Shown here piece by piece: positions 37,701 through 49,198 of a stretch of 64,000 bases of DNA. The notes below the pieces were generated by a model that saw only the letters and a list, made by a program, of their open reading frames with translations, did no database searches and was not told the origin of the DNA. This stretch comes from [Phialemoniopsis] sp. UDSM-2020. Lineage: Eukaryota > Ascomycota > Sordariomycetes > Thyridiales > Thyridiaceae. The translations under genes were made by a program, and so were the position numbers. The DNA is taken from positions 1,736,001 to 1,800,000 of the forward strand of contig JAEILZ010000004.1 of the NCBI GenBank assembly GCA_018873225.1, in the 5' to 3' direction. The number at the start of each line of letters is the position of its first letter. Position 1 is the stretch's first letter.

Positions 37701-40700
37701 CAGAGGATCCTGTCTGAAAGCTCAAGCCGAAATCACCTCTCTCCATCACAAGAGTCATTGGGGCGGGGATTATTGGCTATATGTGGCTGCTGATATAACC
37801 CACAACCACCAGAGCACCCCTGCAGCAGCACGCCGGGCACACCTTTTTTCAAGGCCGATCCACAGACAATCTGACGAATGTGAAGGGGACTGAGACGGAT
37901 ATTCCACTTGTCAAAGGGCACGACCTCACCCTCCTCCGAGCCAGATCCGATCTCAATAAAAGTGCCACCCTGTTCGCTCCCTGAAAAAGGACCATGTTCG
38001 GAAGGACGCCGGCAGACTCCCCAGGCGATCAAGGACTCGAAATAGGCGCATGCTCCGTACTCGAACGTCTCGCTTGGTGGAATGGGGCACTTAGCATTGT
38101 GCAGCCCAAGGCAATCATTTCGCTCACGACTTGTAGCTGTGCCTGCGGTCTTCGCCTCGATCGCTGGGAGACCACTTGGGGCTGCTATCATCAAAATCGC
38201 ACCGATGCAATGAGGTAACGGGCGATCGTCAATTTCAATCACACTCTAATGCGTGGTACAGACGATAGCCTCATGTTGATTGTTTTACCACGTTTCGACT
38301 TGCATACCGTTTTCCTTCTGCGCTGCCATCAGTGGGCACATCCTGCTCCTTTACAGGGTATATCCTTGTGATCAGCTACTGCGAGTGCAGTACCACCCTA
38401 GACCTGATCGAGATGTCTCTCCGGCACCCTTGTCTCATTGTACATACACATGAAGTACAGTGCCCAAGTATCTTACGGGCAATATGACCTCAAGTGCGTG
38501 GCTGCTCAATGTCTGCATCGGCGTGCCTGCAATTGGCTACGCGCCGTTGGTTCATTGAGCAAGATGTAGACACGTTTGTTCTCGCGACTGAATGTTTTCT
38601 TGAATTCTGCTGAGCATAAGCTCTTGACTACCAAGCGGGTGTCAGAAAGGTTGACGGTTCTGGATTCATACACTGTTGGGCAGTGGGTTAACTCGAGGTG
38701 ATCAGTTAAGAAGCGAGGTACCTCGAGAAGGCCAACCGTCAACTATTGACTACCTACCTACCTATACTCACTCGAACAGGACGGAGTCTAGCTTCGCCTT
38801 GCAGGTCATCATCTCTTGTACACAGTGCACGGATGCAGACACACACAATTAACAAACAGCCACAACATGAAAGATTTTGTCATGTGCGGGCCATCACCTT
38901 GATCTAGCCTGTCAAGATTGCGAACAATGAAAAAGGCTTGATAGAAATGAAATGAAATGATACGAGTTGACAGCGTCGATCATGTGGGCTGCATGTATGT
39001 ACACCAGACACTGGCTTTTTTTCCCCAGAGTCAATCAATCCTCCGTTGTCTTAATCGGCATGTGCCCGAAATGAGGTCAAACGCACCTGCCAGGCAGTCC
39101 CGCAGTCCCTCTAGCCGCGACAAAGGGATTCCATGGTTCCAGGTTGTCAAGCTCAAGCCGTCTCCGCGATCCTCTTCAACCCGGCAAATAGGCGGCTTGC
39201 AGATTTCCACTTTGAGAGCCATGCAGACTTTGTTGGCGTCGCCTTCGCCTGTTCATCAGAGGTTATCGTGGCTGCCGAGAGACCCTTCTTCTCCACCAAT
39301 CTCGAATAGCCCCCAACTTCCAAGGACATCATCCATGCCCCTATGGAGTGTCTCATTCGTGGTGGGAAGAACCCTTTTGGGGGAAATGCAGACACCCGAG
39401 AGACCCGCACCAGCAAAAGTGATTGATCAACAGGGGATTAGTGCCGTGCTATGTACGTACTCTGTTGGCTCGTAGGCTACTCCCACGACTTCTGTATGTA
39501 CTCCGTACACACGATTGCGGCCAAATGGGGCCTTACCTGCATGGGTTTTGGGCCGTCGTCGACAAACGTCTGAACACTTTCGTGGATCCGTGGATCCCGT
39601 ACGGAGCAGCTACCGAGTCGAACCCTGGGGTGGACCGGGCAGGCAGGCAAGCAAGCAAGGCAGACCAAGTCGTTCCTTGAGTTTCCCAGATTTCTTCAAC
39701 AACATCATGCCACTTGACCTGACATCCGGAATGCTAGTTTGAAGCCGTCGACCATCTCCTCTAGCCGCGGGCGGGCACAGCGGCGGGCGGACTTTGTCCA
39801 GGTACGTCGCTGTTCCCGTTCTTGTTCCCGCCTGGCGAATAGACGGCATTGCGGTGGCACCCTGAGCCAAGGATCCAAAAGAGATTGCATTACCTACCTC
39901 GAGGTTGGGGGCCACAGCGATATTAACCCGATTTCTAAGTTAAGAAACAATGACTCTGCTTCCCGTGCCCTCCACTTTATGCCAACGACGACACCGGGAT
40001 GCAGCCCTATCCTCAATCTGAATGATACCTCGTTTTCAGCTCCTTCCCGTGACAAGCCCTGGGCTTGGTGAGCTCGACAATCTATGTGTTGCAGCGAACC
40101 TCATCTAACCAGAACATCAAAGACCGGGAAACCACCAGGACGAAACAAAGCAGGATTATTCTAGAAACCCGGGGTAAAGTTCCACGGCGTATCAGCAGCG
40201 GGAACATCAATATCACTATCACGAGCAATGCGCATGCCTGCCGCGAAGGTTATCTTTGCAAGAAATTGGACATGCCAGCTCCATTGCCGGTCTAATCTCG
40301 TCAACTCATGATACCCCGCAGACTCGCCTGCTGGATCAAATCCGGCACGATAGCAGCAGCATGATTCATCAATCCTACCGGTTCCATATCATTTCGGGTC
40401 CGACTACGTATGCGTATGTACATGCTCCGTACAAAGTCTCGACAGTCGACACTGGACCCTTCGGACCCTTCGTCTCCCATCCATCCCCTCCACCACCCAT
40501 TCTCGTCCTGCGGGTTCTCAAATGAAAGCCAGCCCACTTCGCGAGTTGGCATATTTGCTACTAGCGATGACAGTTCCGGGCTTTGGTCTACGGGGCCGCT
40601 CCTCTTCTTATTTGCTCCCCACTCTGGTCGAGCGAATAGACGGCCGCAGAGCGTGCAGGGGGGGCCTATATAAGACGGTATTAATGCATGCGTATTTTAG

Positions 40701-42766
40701 CCTGTGAAGGGCCGATTCTCACAACCGGGCACAGAGGGAGCAAACAAGGTGCGGCTGCGTGCCCTACGTGCACCGTGTGTGCGGCGCGCTTCAACGTCGA
40801 AAAGTAGGCAATGCTTTGCGACCAGGTCTCATCTGGTTTTTGTCTGTGGCAGATGAGCCAGGTGGCTCTCTGTTCTCGCTTCCACTAGCTCGCTCTACAA
40901 AAGAGGCAGCTCCAGTGGTGGGATTCTGCGCTTGACCAGGTCGCTGCAGGAGGCCCAAGGGGAGATGGCGTCTGCTGGCGTTAAAAGCGACGATCTAGAC
41001 TCCAGCCAACGGCCACTGGACATGGGAGTGATGTGGCCGCACGCAAACCTCTACCTACCTCCCTCGCCCGCACTACGACCACTTTCGTACCTACTGAGTA
41101 ACTAACTACATGGTCTGTGAGACCCTGGAGCGAGCGCCGCCCTGATGCGGGCAAGGCCAACGAAGGGCGCTGCAAGACACCACGGGCCCGTTGAGGGCTT
41201 GATGCAGGACAGGATGCCCGTGCCACGCAGACTAATAAGTCGCGAACCAGATCCTTTATTCGACCGTCAGAGATCTGTGGTCCGAACAAAACTCCCAAGC
41301 AGAGCAAAGCAAAGCAAAGCAACCCTCGATCACAACAGAATCAACCTCGGGGGTTGCATACGGCAGGCATGAGGCTGCCATTATCACCATGTTATTTCCT
41401 CAGCTGGGTCTTTATTTGTCCCATGCGACCTTGAAAGCGACATCCACCCCCGGGGGAAGAAGCGGACGAGATCGAAACGTTTACAGCCTTGGAACATCCG
41501 AAAGCCGCGACGCCAAGGGTCCTTGTGGGCTCCTCTGGACAAGCCCAGGTGGACCAAACAGAAGGAGGCAACGTCATGCTCAGCGGGGGTCGAATGAAAT
41601 TTTCTTTTCTCTTTGGGCATCGTGCCAGCTCGGTACCAAAGTCTGGATTGCTAAAGCTGCTTTTGCTTTGTCCTTCGCGTCGATCCAGAGGTGCAGCAGA
41701 GAAGACATGCAGGCAATACAGATTGTGTTTCGATGGGGACCATCCTCTCCATCTCCATCGCCCCATCCACCCATATCAAAGTGTCACTCGCCCCCTTCCA
41801 AGGAACAAGACATCTCACAGCGGTCGTTTGCGCTTGCCTCACCTCCTTGACCTTGCTCGCGATGGATCACAATCAGGGTCTACGCGCATCCCATTTCAAC
41901 GGGGCTTTCGACCGGCGCAGAAACTAGAGGTAGATACGAGCACACGCGCCTTGCTTTTTTGCACCATTCCGAGATCCGATGCGACGTCGAGCCTGGTGGG
42001 TTTGTGGGTAAGTCTCGGGAAATAAAAGCCCTGTCTGGGCGGAGGCTGTCAATGCAACAGCACGATGGCAGCCCAGAGCCGGTAGGTAGACCGACCGGGC
42101 ATGCCTTTGCTCGATTAGGCCACCACCGGGTCCCAAACGGGAAGAGATGGCTTGATCATGACGGATTACGTTGGACCAAGACGGACTGTGGATGGCGCCT
42201 GGGCGAGCACGGTGGCACCAAAAGCACCTGGCGCGAGCAGCCCAATTTGTGATCATCACAATGTGGCCCCCCCCCGGCCCTCTGCTCTTTGGCACGCAAC
42301 GCTGCGAGACATGCGTCGAGAAGAGAGGGGGGAGAGAGAGCAAGGAGACACAAGCCTGACAAGGAGGCGCGGTTGGTCTCCTTGTTGGTAACGAGAATGT
42401 CACCCAGTGATTTGACACAGCAGGGAGCCAGCCCACAATCGGCACCAGTGTCACTACTACGCACCATGTCCAAGAAAGTACCAATGCTGAAAAGAAAGTC
42501 CCTTCCTTCCCATTGCCGGGCGAGGAGCGTTGCAACGCCGTGGATCTTTCCCGGCGGGTCAAGTGTTTTGAATGCTACCTCCATCTATTGATGCATGTCA
42601 CGGAAAACGCTATACCATCGCCCTAACTGGGGATATCACGCTGCAGGATGATTACACAGGTATCAAGAGAGGTATGAAAAAGAGGGAAAAAAGGAGTCGA
42701 CAAACACCCTGTCCATCATGAAGGGCGAGTGGCTCTGTCCAAGACACACGCCCCCCTACTTGCGAG
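31709..42766. other. 11-kb region with at most one small gene
   Basis: An exceptionally long gap for this window. It contains simple-sequence tracts (TG-rich at about 32,707-32,726; GA-rich at 34,432-34,453; CTAC repeats near 38,750; AGCAA-type repeats near 41,301-41,324; a C-run near 42,261), but no transposon domains or terminal repeats that I could recognise. The only protein-like frame is the small Cys-rich one at 37,733-38,242 (minus). Part of the left side is the upstream region of the vib-1-like gene; the right end is the 3' flank of the ubiquitin ligase. Confidence 0.5.
37733..38242 (-). CDS. Candidate small cysteine-rich secreted protein
   Basis: A 170-codon open frame with balanced amino-acid composition in otherwise empty DNA. 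A hydrophobic stretch ending in small residues (CIGAILMIAAPSGLPAIEA) resembles a signal peptide with a cleavage site after Ala. The rest carries seven cysteines, including the closing pattern IVCGSALKKGVPGVLLQGC. The frame has no ATG at its upstream end: it begins at a GTG after an in-frame TAG, so the true start must lie in an upstream exon (a CATTAG acceptor sits just before) or the gene is broken. No upstream exon could be joined in frame by eye. No family was recognised; small secreted cysteine-rich proteins are common in fungi. The coding call is tentative. Confidence 0.35.
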   Translation of the reverse strand: MIEIDDRPLPHCIGAILMIAAPSGLPAIEAKTAGTATSRERNDCLGLHNAKCPIPPSETFEYGACAYFESLIAWGVCRRPSEHGPFSGSEQGGTFIEIGSGSEEGEVVPFDKWNIRLSPLHIRQIVCGSALKKGVPGVLLQGCSGGCGLYQQPHIANNPRPNDSCDGER

Positions 42767-44983
42767 TCATTGGTCAAAGTCCTCATTCCAGAACAGGACA
42801 TCCTCCTCGTTCTCGTCGCTGTCGGAGTCGACGAGGTCCTCATTGTCGTTGAGAGCAAGCTGCACAAAGTGTCTGACCCATGCCTGTTGCGCCTCGTTGA
42901 GCTCCTGCACGCCGCCTCCTGGTGCCATATTAGCGCCCTGCTCGCCCCTGGCTCGGCCTGGCCCAGCTCCTCCTCTCCCAGCGGCGGCTCCTTGCCCGTT
43001 TCGAGCCTCGTTGACGTTGTGGTGGCGCTGGTTAATCTGTTGATTTTGGTTTTGATTTTGCCGGTGACCGCCTCCTCTCCCTCGACCAGCCTGGCCGGGT
43101 CCAGCGGCTCCTCCTGCTCCTCGTGCACCTCCTCGCCGTCCACCTGCTCCTGGCTGCTGCTGCTGCTGCTGCCGTGGTCCTCCTCGATTCGCGGCCGGTC
43201 CTCGCTGTCTCGCCCCTGCTCCCGGCGGGGCAGGCACTGCAGGAGGAGGAACAGCCTGATCACGACGCAGAGGCTGTTCTGCAGCGATCCGCAGGACCAG
43301 CGGCCCTTCGCGAGCGACCGCCGCCCTCCGAGCCTGCCCATCGTCTTGGCGTTGTCCATCCCCATTGTCCGCGACAACCTCCTGGACTGCGTCGTCATCG
43401 TGGTCGTGGGCGCCTTCCTCGTCCTCTGGCTCTTCGATCTCTATGACAACCGGAGGCTGGACTACCTGCTGAGCAGGAAGAGGAGGAGCAGCGGCCGGAC
43501 CCGGGCCTCCGCCAAAGTTGTACCCGACGTCGTCGCCGTCGCCGCCCTCGAGCTCCCACAAACGCATATAACAGCCGGTGACGCGGCCGTCGGGCGCTGC
43601 GTTGAAGTGCTGGTACGGGTTGCCCGGGTCGAGCCAGGCGGAACAGAGGTAGCAGAAGTGCGACTGGCAGCGGTAGCAGATCATGTGATTGCAGCCGTGC
43701 GTCTTCTGGGCCGGGGCGGCGCAGGTCGGGCACGGCGTCGTGTGCAGCTGCATGTACTCGAGCGAGGCCTTCTCCTCGGCCGTCAGCTCCTCCTTGTCGC
43801 GGCGAGGCATGCAGCGGAAGAACTCGCCGTGCCAGGTCTGGAAGCACCGGCTGCAGAAGGCGAAGCCGCAGTCCTCGCAGATGGCTAACAAGTCTGCTGT
43901 CTGAGGAGCCTTGTGCGCCTTTTTTGGTTTCGAGTCGTCACCCTGGCCGTCAGGACTGGGCTCATCTTCCGACTCATCATCACTGGGGGCGTCGGCCAGT
44001 TCGAAGCCGTCGGGTTTCTTGTGACGCTTGGATCTGGCAGCGCCGTTGCACCAGGACCGCGGGCAGTAGATCGTATTCTTATCTGACTCGAGCTCCGTCT
44101 TGTACTTGAGAGTTACGTAGCGAGTGACCACGTCTTGCTCGAGAGGGATTTGGAGCAGCTCACTAGGGCTGATGAAGGGTTTGACCTTCCGGCGTTTTTT
44201 ACCCGCCGCCGCTTCCCGCTCCTTGGCACAGGTAGGTTCTAGACATCTGACTGAAGCCAGATCTCCCTCAGTGATGGCGTTGTTGTAGAAGTCTTGTAGA
44301 CACTGTACGCAGAAGACGTGACCGCAGTCTAGCATACGATGGCATACTGCCCCTTTTTTGGGGTCTAAGACAGTGATCAGTATAAGAAACGCGGTAGAAC
44401 TCCTAGAAAGACACTCACCTAGACACACTCCACAGTCAAAAGTCTCTTTCTCAAAAGTCGCTCTTGTTGCCTTGATATCGTAATCCAAGATGGCGATCTT
44501 GTGCTGTGCATCAACCTCCAGATTGCCCTTCTCGCCTACCAAGCCAAAGACAGTCTCAGCTTCCTGTTGCACATGGTCGATGTACGTGAAGACGACGCTG
44601 TCCCGACCCATTTCTTCCCATAACCGGGCCGCATCGGCCTCTAACCTCTTGCTCACTTCGGCTGGAAGCCATGGCGGCGAGGTTGAGATGGTGACATCTG
44701 GGGGCTTTGCTTCGGGATATCCCTCGGGCAATGAGATACCCAGGCGGACGGCCGGTAAATGGGAGAGGCCATGAGAGTCTAACTGTCCTCCAAGAACTCC
44801 CACATCGGGATTATCGACTGGGGCATTCGTTGGTGCCGGGAAGTAGACAGTGACCAACTCAGACGGGTGGACTGGGACCTCAAGATGAAACCTATAAGGG
44901 TCTTGCGCGTCGAGTTGGATCTCTGGAAAGATGGCGGATAGAGACCCTAGCTCGGTGTCGCGCGGCTCATCCGACTCATCCAT
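42767..44983 (-). CDS. RWD-RBR E3 ubiquitin ligase, ITT1/RNF14-like
   Basis: Two exons on the minus strand, 44983-44419 and 44364-42767, give 720 residues. The 54-nt intron (GTGAGT...CTTAG) has no in-frame stop and interrupts RING1. The N-terminal ~165 residues form an RWD domain (start ELGSLSAIFPEI). RING1 reads CGVCLDPKKGAVCHRMLDCGHVFC, followed by an in-between-RING domain (CPRSWC...CEDCGFAFCSRC) and RING2 (PCPTCAAPAQKTHGCNHM), where the HGC cysteine is the expected catalytic residue that accepts ubiquitin, then CYRCQSHFCYLC. RWD plus RBR is the architecture of yeast Itt1 and human RNF14, which act on stalled ribosomes and translation termination. The long C-terminal tail is Pro/Gln/Gly-rich and acidic at its end, longer than usual. 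The gene diverges from the ham-2-like gene across 820 bp. Confidence 0.93.
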   Translation of the reverse strand: MDESDEPRDTELGSLSAIFPEIQLDAQDPYRFHLEVPVHPSELVTVYFPAPTNAPVDNPDVGVLGGQLDSHGLSHLPAVRLGISLPEGYPEAKPPDVTISTSPPWLPAEVSKRLEADAARLWEEMGRDSVVFTYIDHVQQEAETVFGLVGEKGNLEVDAQHKIAILDYDIKATRATFEKETFDCGVCLGECLSRSSTAFLILITVLDPKKGAVCHRMLDCGHVFCVQCLQDFYNNAITEGDLASVRCLEPTCAKEREAAAGKKRRKVKPFISPSELLQIPLEQDVVTRYVTLKYKTELESDKNTIYCPRSWCNGAARSKRHKKPDGFELADAPSDDESEDEPSPDGQGDDSKPKKAHKAPQTADLLAICEDCGFAFCSRCFQTWHGEFFRCMPRRDKEELTAEEKASLEYMQLHTTPCPTCAAPAQKTHGCNHMICYRCQSHFCYLCSAWLDPGNPYQHFNAAPDGRVTGCYMRLWELEGGDGDDVGYNFGGGPGPAAAPPLPAQQVVQPPVVIEIEEPEDEEGAHDHDDDAVQEVVADNGDGQRQDDGQARRAAVAREGPLVLRIAAEQPLRRDQAVPPPAVPAPPGAGARQRGPAANRGGPRQQQQQQPGAGGRRGGARGAGGAAGPGQAGRGRGGGHRQNQNQNQQINQRHHNVNEARNGQGAAAGRGGAGPGRARGEQGANMAPGGGVQELNEAQQAWVRHFVQLALNDNEDLVDSDSDENEEDVLFWNEDFDQ

Positions 44984-45803
44984 ACTATGAGATCAAGTCT
45001 CTAATGTGAGAAACCGGTGTTTCCTTCTTGCACTGCGCGCAGTGGCGTGGCGCTACCTGAGAATTCTGGCCATTTGCTGATGAGAGGCGGGCAGATAATG
45101 AGAGAATATCGTGGTCGATACGATATGGATTCGTTCGCCGTATTGGTGACTAAAGATATTGTTTGAAGACAGGCTCAGTACGCGACAATTACATAGGCGA
45201 CACCAGTTTGCTTCGTCCAAAAAAATAATATCTCTATGTGATTCTACAACATTTGTCATTGACAATCGGCGGCGATCTTGTGGCGGCGGGGTCCCGGTGG
45301 TGATGTAGTCTGGCCGCAGGCACAATTTAGTGGAGAAAGCCCAGCGGCTCCGTCCGGACTGAATGCCCGACTCTTTCGCCGCCGTGGTCGCCTAGAACTC
45401 TGGTGCCACAGAGCCAATTTGGACTGTTTCAGGCTTCCTGGTCCGCTGTCAAGAGTGCCGATTGGCTGCTAACGGGAAGGCTGACCACCTAAAAAAGTTC
45501 CAAGGGTCTTCCAGTACTTTAGTCTGGGTCAGCTTCATCACTTGGCGCCAGCCGCGTCAAAGCTTCCCTCACACACACGACATTGAGCACGAGCGCGCTT
45601 CACGACCTGGCTGATTGTTGCGACAGAGCCGGAATACCCCAGGGCTTTGCACGCGGCCTGATCTCAATTGTGCCCGGTCTCCATTGAATACTCTAGCTGG
45701 ACAATCATTCCTCATATCCTGTCAATGATGAGATACGACACCTCCTGAACATTGGGTCCCAGCTTCCCCCCCACCATCGCCATCATCGAGGCGTTCCGCG
45801 ACC
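44984..45803. other. Divergent promoter region
   Basis: 820 bp between the starts of the RBR ligase (minus) and the ham-2-like gene (plus), presumably holding both promoters. CT-rich and CACACA stretches near 45.56-45.59 kb probably belong to the plus-strand gene's leader. No gene seen inside. Confidence 0.65.
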
Positions 45804-48800
45804 ATGAACTCGCTCTGGTCTTCGAAGCCCGCGAGCGAGGCCCCGCCGGCGCCCAGCAAGCCGACAGAGGACGCGACCACTGCTGCCATCGCAGATGTTG
45901 GCCCCGATCCGAACCAGCCCAGTCAACCCACGTCCGGCCTGCCTTCCCGCCCCGCCCTCCAGCGCGGCCAACAGCCTCCTCCGCCCGCCGTCCCGCCTCC
46001 TCCCTCACAGCCTGCACCAGCGCCCGGCGGCCCGCAGCAGCCGCCGGACTCGCTATCTCTCGCGCAGCTACGTCGGATTGTCGCCGAGTTCCCTCGCTCC
46101 GAGCCCGTTGCCTATGACTTTGTCTACGAGGACCAAGGCCCGTTCGAGGAGGAAGTCGACGAGTGGTTCGTCTACCAGTTCTGGCAGTGGGTGCGATTGA
46201 ACTCGGTGCAGAAGACATTTGAGCATGAGTGGGAGCAGGTCTTTGGCACCGGCGTCGCCTGGGAGGACGCCAATGTGGACAAGAGAAACAAATTCGTCAC
46301 CGACACACTAGACGGTGTCGCGGCGTCGGATGCAAAAGAGCGGGCAAAGTTCATACCTGTCCTGCTGTATATCATTCTCGGAAGATGGGGTGCTACAGCT
46401 GGTGGCGCGTATGCCGGGGCGAGAAGAGATGAGAAGATCAAGTCTGTGGCGACGGCTGCCCAGCTCGAAGCCATGAAGGAGGCAGCCAGTATGATCGCGG
46501 ACCTCGGAGGGGTGCCGACCATCTGGGATGCACTGAGGAATGCGTTTGAGCCTATGTGGTATGCATTGACCCCGACTCTATCCTGCTTTGTTGGCCGACT
46601 GACCTTCTTTTAGGGGTGACTTGCAGCCCGTTCAAACAAGCCCACTTCAGGAATCACAAGATGAATGGACGAATCTAATGACTATTATGTACATGCTGAT
46701 ACAGCAAGCTGTGAGCAACCCGGAGGACATGAAGAATCTCCGGGATAAGCTTGGTACGTCCCAGACCCGATATATGCACGCTTGTTTGTATGCTAACGGG
46801 TACGAAGTCGGTCTCAACCCAAGTATACTCACTTTCATGATGGATACGACTGCTAGGCTACGATGGGACGAAGGAGGAATGATACCCCAAGGTCAGGTAT
46901 GTGTTATTTGTTTCCATAAAATCCTTTGCGCTCTCCCCAAATACGCAAGGCTAACCTGCCTAGGTGTTCTTACTCTTCTGGAAAGCGTTGTTACTGGTTT
47001 TCGGCGGTATTGAAGACGTGGCGGAAGTCAAGAGAGCGACTAGTGAATCGACTCTAGATGACAAGGAGAAGGATATCATCATGGCATCTCCGCTGGATTA
47101 TCACGTCTTCCGTCAGGAGATCACCTCCAAGTACCCCGCATACATACCGCCCCAGCCCCCGATACCCCTAGAGGCGGAGAACAATTCGATCTTGTTTCCG
47201 CTCCAGAACAACTCCTCTCGAAACAATGGTTCGAATGGCATTCTTCCTGGCCCGCCCAACGCACACGCAGGCGGTGCCTCCATCCTACACCAGCCAGTAC
47301 ACATCGCAACCCCAGCACCATCGCCACCGCCATCTCCAGGAGTCGGCGGCAAAGGCGGCAAGAAGCAGAACTACCAAACGAACCAAAACTTTCCGTTTAT
47401 GTATCCGCCACTGGATGCTACTAGTAACGGCGCAGGCGGGAAAGGCCTCGCAGGCCTGCAAGATCTTCTCGTTGGCCGCAAATGGGAAGGTAGCGATGTG
47501 CCAGCCTCCATCCTCGAAGCAGGCGAGCTTTTCTCTAGGCGAGTCCGGATGAATCGCGCAACTCGACAGCTGTGGGAAGAACGTGAAAGGTTCGTCCGGT
47601 TCGAACGAGGGTGGGACGAGGAGGTAGACGAGGATCTCATCGAGGAACTCGACTTGTCCTCACTCAGCCTCAGTGAGAAGGAAGAACTAGGATTGGTTAA
47701 ATCAAAGGAGTCAAGACCATCTGCACCGGAGATAGACTACGGACCGCACCCAGAGGAGGTTGATGTGAGGATCAAGAAGAAACTTGATGACCTCGAGAAG
47801 TTTTACGTGAGTCTCTGTGCACCTAGCGCTAAAGTGGTCACTTGCTAACTGTCTGTGGCAAGGGCGAGTCACTTCCGCAACTGCAATCCCTTGTGATTGT
47901 GTTGATGAAGGTAATGCTTGTCAATGTGGCTGTCGCCATGTCACAAGGCGCCGGTGTCCAACCACATCCGGGAATGGGCGGTCCCAATAATGGCGGGCGC
48001 CTGAACGGTATGAATATGGATGGTGCCAACGGCACAAACGGTCCCGGCAGTGGAGTGGAAAATGAGACATCTGCCGAGGAGCTGGATGCTGCTAGGACCA
48101 GGGAAATCAACTCTAAAGCAGTCTCTGGTATTCTACTACTACTGTTGAAATGGTTTAAGGTTTCACGTAAGTCTATGATCTTGAAGGACACAACCTTGGT
48201 CATAACTGACATGATGACGGCAGATGTGCTCAAGTTTGAGTACTTGACGCAGCTTTTGCTGGACTGCAACTACGTGCCTGTTCTTTTGAAGCTCTGGGCT
48301 CACCAGGATGTGCAACAACTGGTCGACAGCAGGACCGATCGCCTCGAGAATAGGTAAGACAACTCGTTACACCGCACAATCCGACGCATACTGACCTGGG
48401 AGCAGCTTCTTCTACTTCTGCAACGTTAGAGCCGGTGCTCCAGAGAAGCCTCAAGATGACACGGACGAACCGCCACAAGAAGCGCAACAGGACGAGGAGG
48501 AAAGCGAAGACGAGGCAGCTCCACCGCCTATTAAGAGGCGACGGTCTCCTCCTCGGCCGCAAGCCCAGAAGCCAAACAACTTCAATCCTAATAATGGAGA
48601 ACAGGCCGGCCCGATACGCCCAGAGGTCGATGAGCTCGGCTATCCGCTTAACGACCTGCCTAACGAGCCAATCACGGACTTTTCGCGCCGCAACTTTTTC
48701 AGCCTCATCAACCTGTTGCGTGTGATGCAAAAGATCTGCAAGAACAAGGCGCACCGTAACCTGCTGCTCGTCCACTACAAGTCGTCTAACTTTTTGCGGC

Positions 48801-49198
48801 GGATGCTCAAGGTACCGCAACAGGAGCTGCGGCTGTACACGCTAAAGCTGTTCAAAAATCAAGTACCTTATTGCGGACGTAAGTGGCGACAGGGCAACAT
48901 GCGTGTCATCACGGCCGTGTACCTGCACTGCAGACCCGAGTTGCGGGATGAATGGCTGGCCGGTTCGGATGTCGACGCCGAGGTCGAGGAGGCTCTCCCG
49001 TTGGAACAGGCCTTGCGGAGCCTGACGCACTGGTTCAACGTGCGGCGCTATCCAGACAAGATGGCGGCCGAGGTACGAGCAGCACTCAGGGAGGAGCAGG
49101 ATTTCTTTGTTCGCGAGCTGGATTCGCTGGACCTTCAGTGGGGGGAGGTTGGAGATGGGGATAGCATTATGAGCGAGTGGGAGGGTATGCCAGGTTGA
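45804..49198 (+). CDS. ham-2: STRIPAK complex subunit, STRIP1/2 (HAM-2/PRO22) homologue
   Basis: Seven exons (45804-46558, 46614-46753, 46808-46896, 46964-47806, 47863-48166, 48224-48353, 48406-49198) give 1017 residues. All six introns are 52-70 nt with GTA/GTG donors, and several show clear GCTAAC branch sites. After a Pro-rich start, the N1221 domain begins near residue 90 (LRRIVAEFPRSEPVAYDFVYE) and includes WGDLQPVQTS and VGLNPSILTFMMD. The C-terminal Far11/STRP domain (DUF3402) includes KVMLVNVAVAMSQG, WFKVSHVLKFEYLTQLLLD, LINLLRVMQKICKNK and LYTLKLFKNQVPYCGRKWRQ. This protein is the scaffold partner of striatin and PP2A in the STRIPAK complex at the nuclear envelope and ER. In Neurospora and Sordaria its loss blocks hyphal fusion and fruiting-body formation. 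The last intron has a tandem acceptor (GAGCAG) that could add one Ser. Confidence 0.93.

Noticed and set aside
38740..38765. CTAC tandem stretch considered as a CRISPR-like or telomere-like repeat
   Set aside because: A simple 4-bp microsatellite with no spacers; not the TTAGGG telomere unit.
39600..39620. Reverse-strand B-box-like GGTTCGACTC
   Set aside because: The T-stem does not pair and no A box or acceptor stem is present.
41924..42562. 212-codon minus-strand frame
   Set aside because: Low-complexity, Arg/Pro/Ser-rich translation without motifs or splice partners. Non-coding 3' flank of the RBR ligase region.
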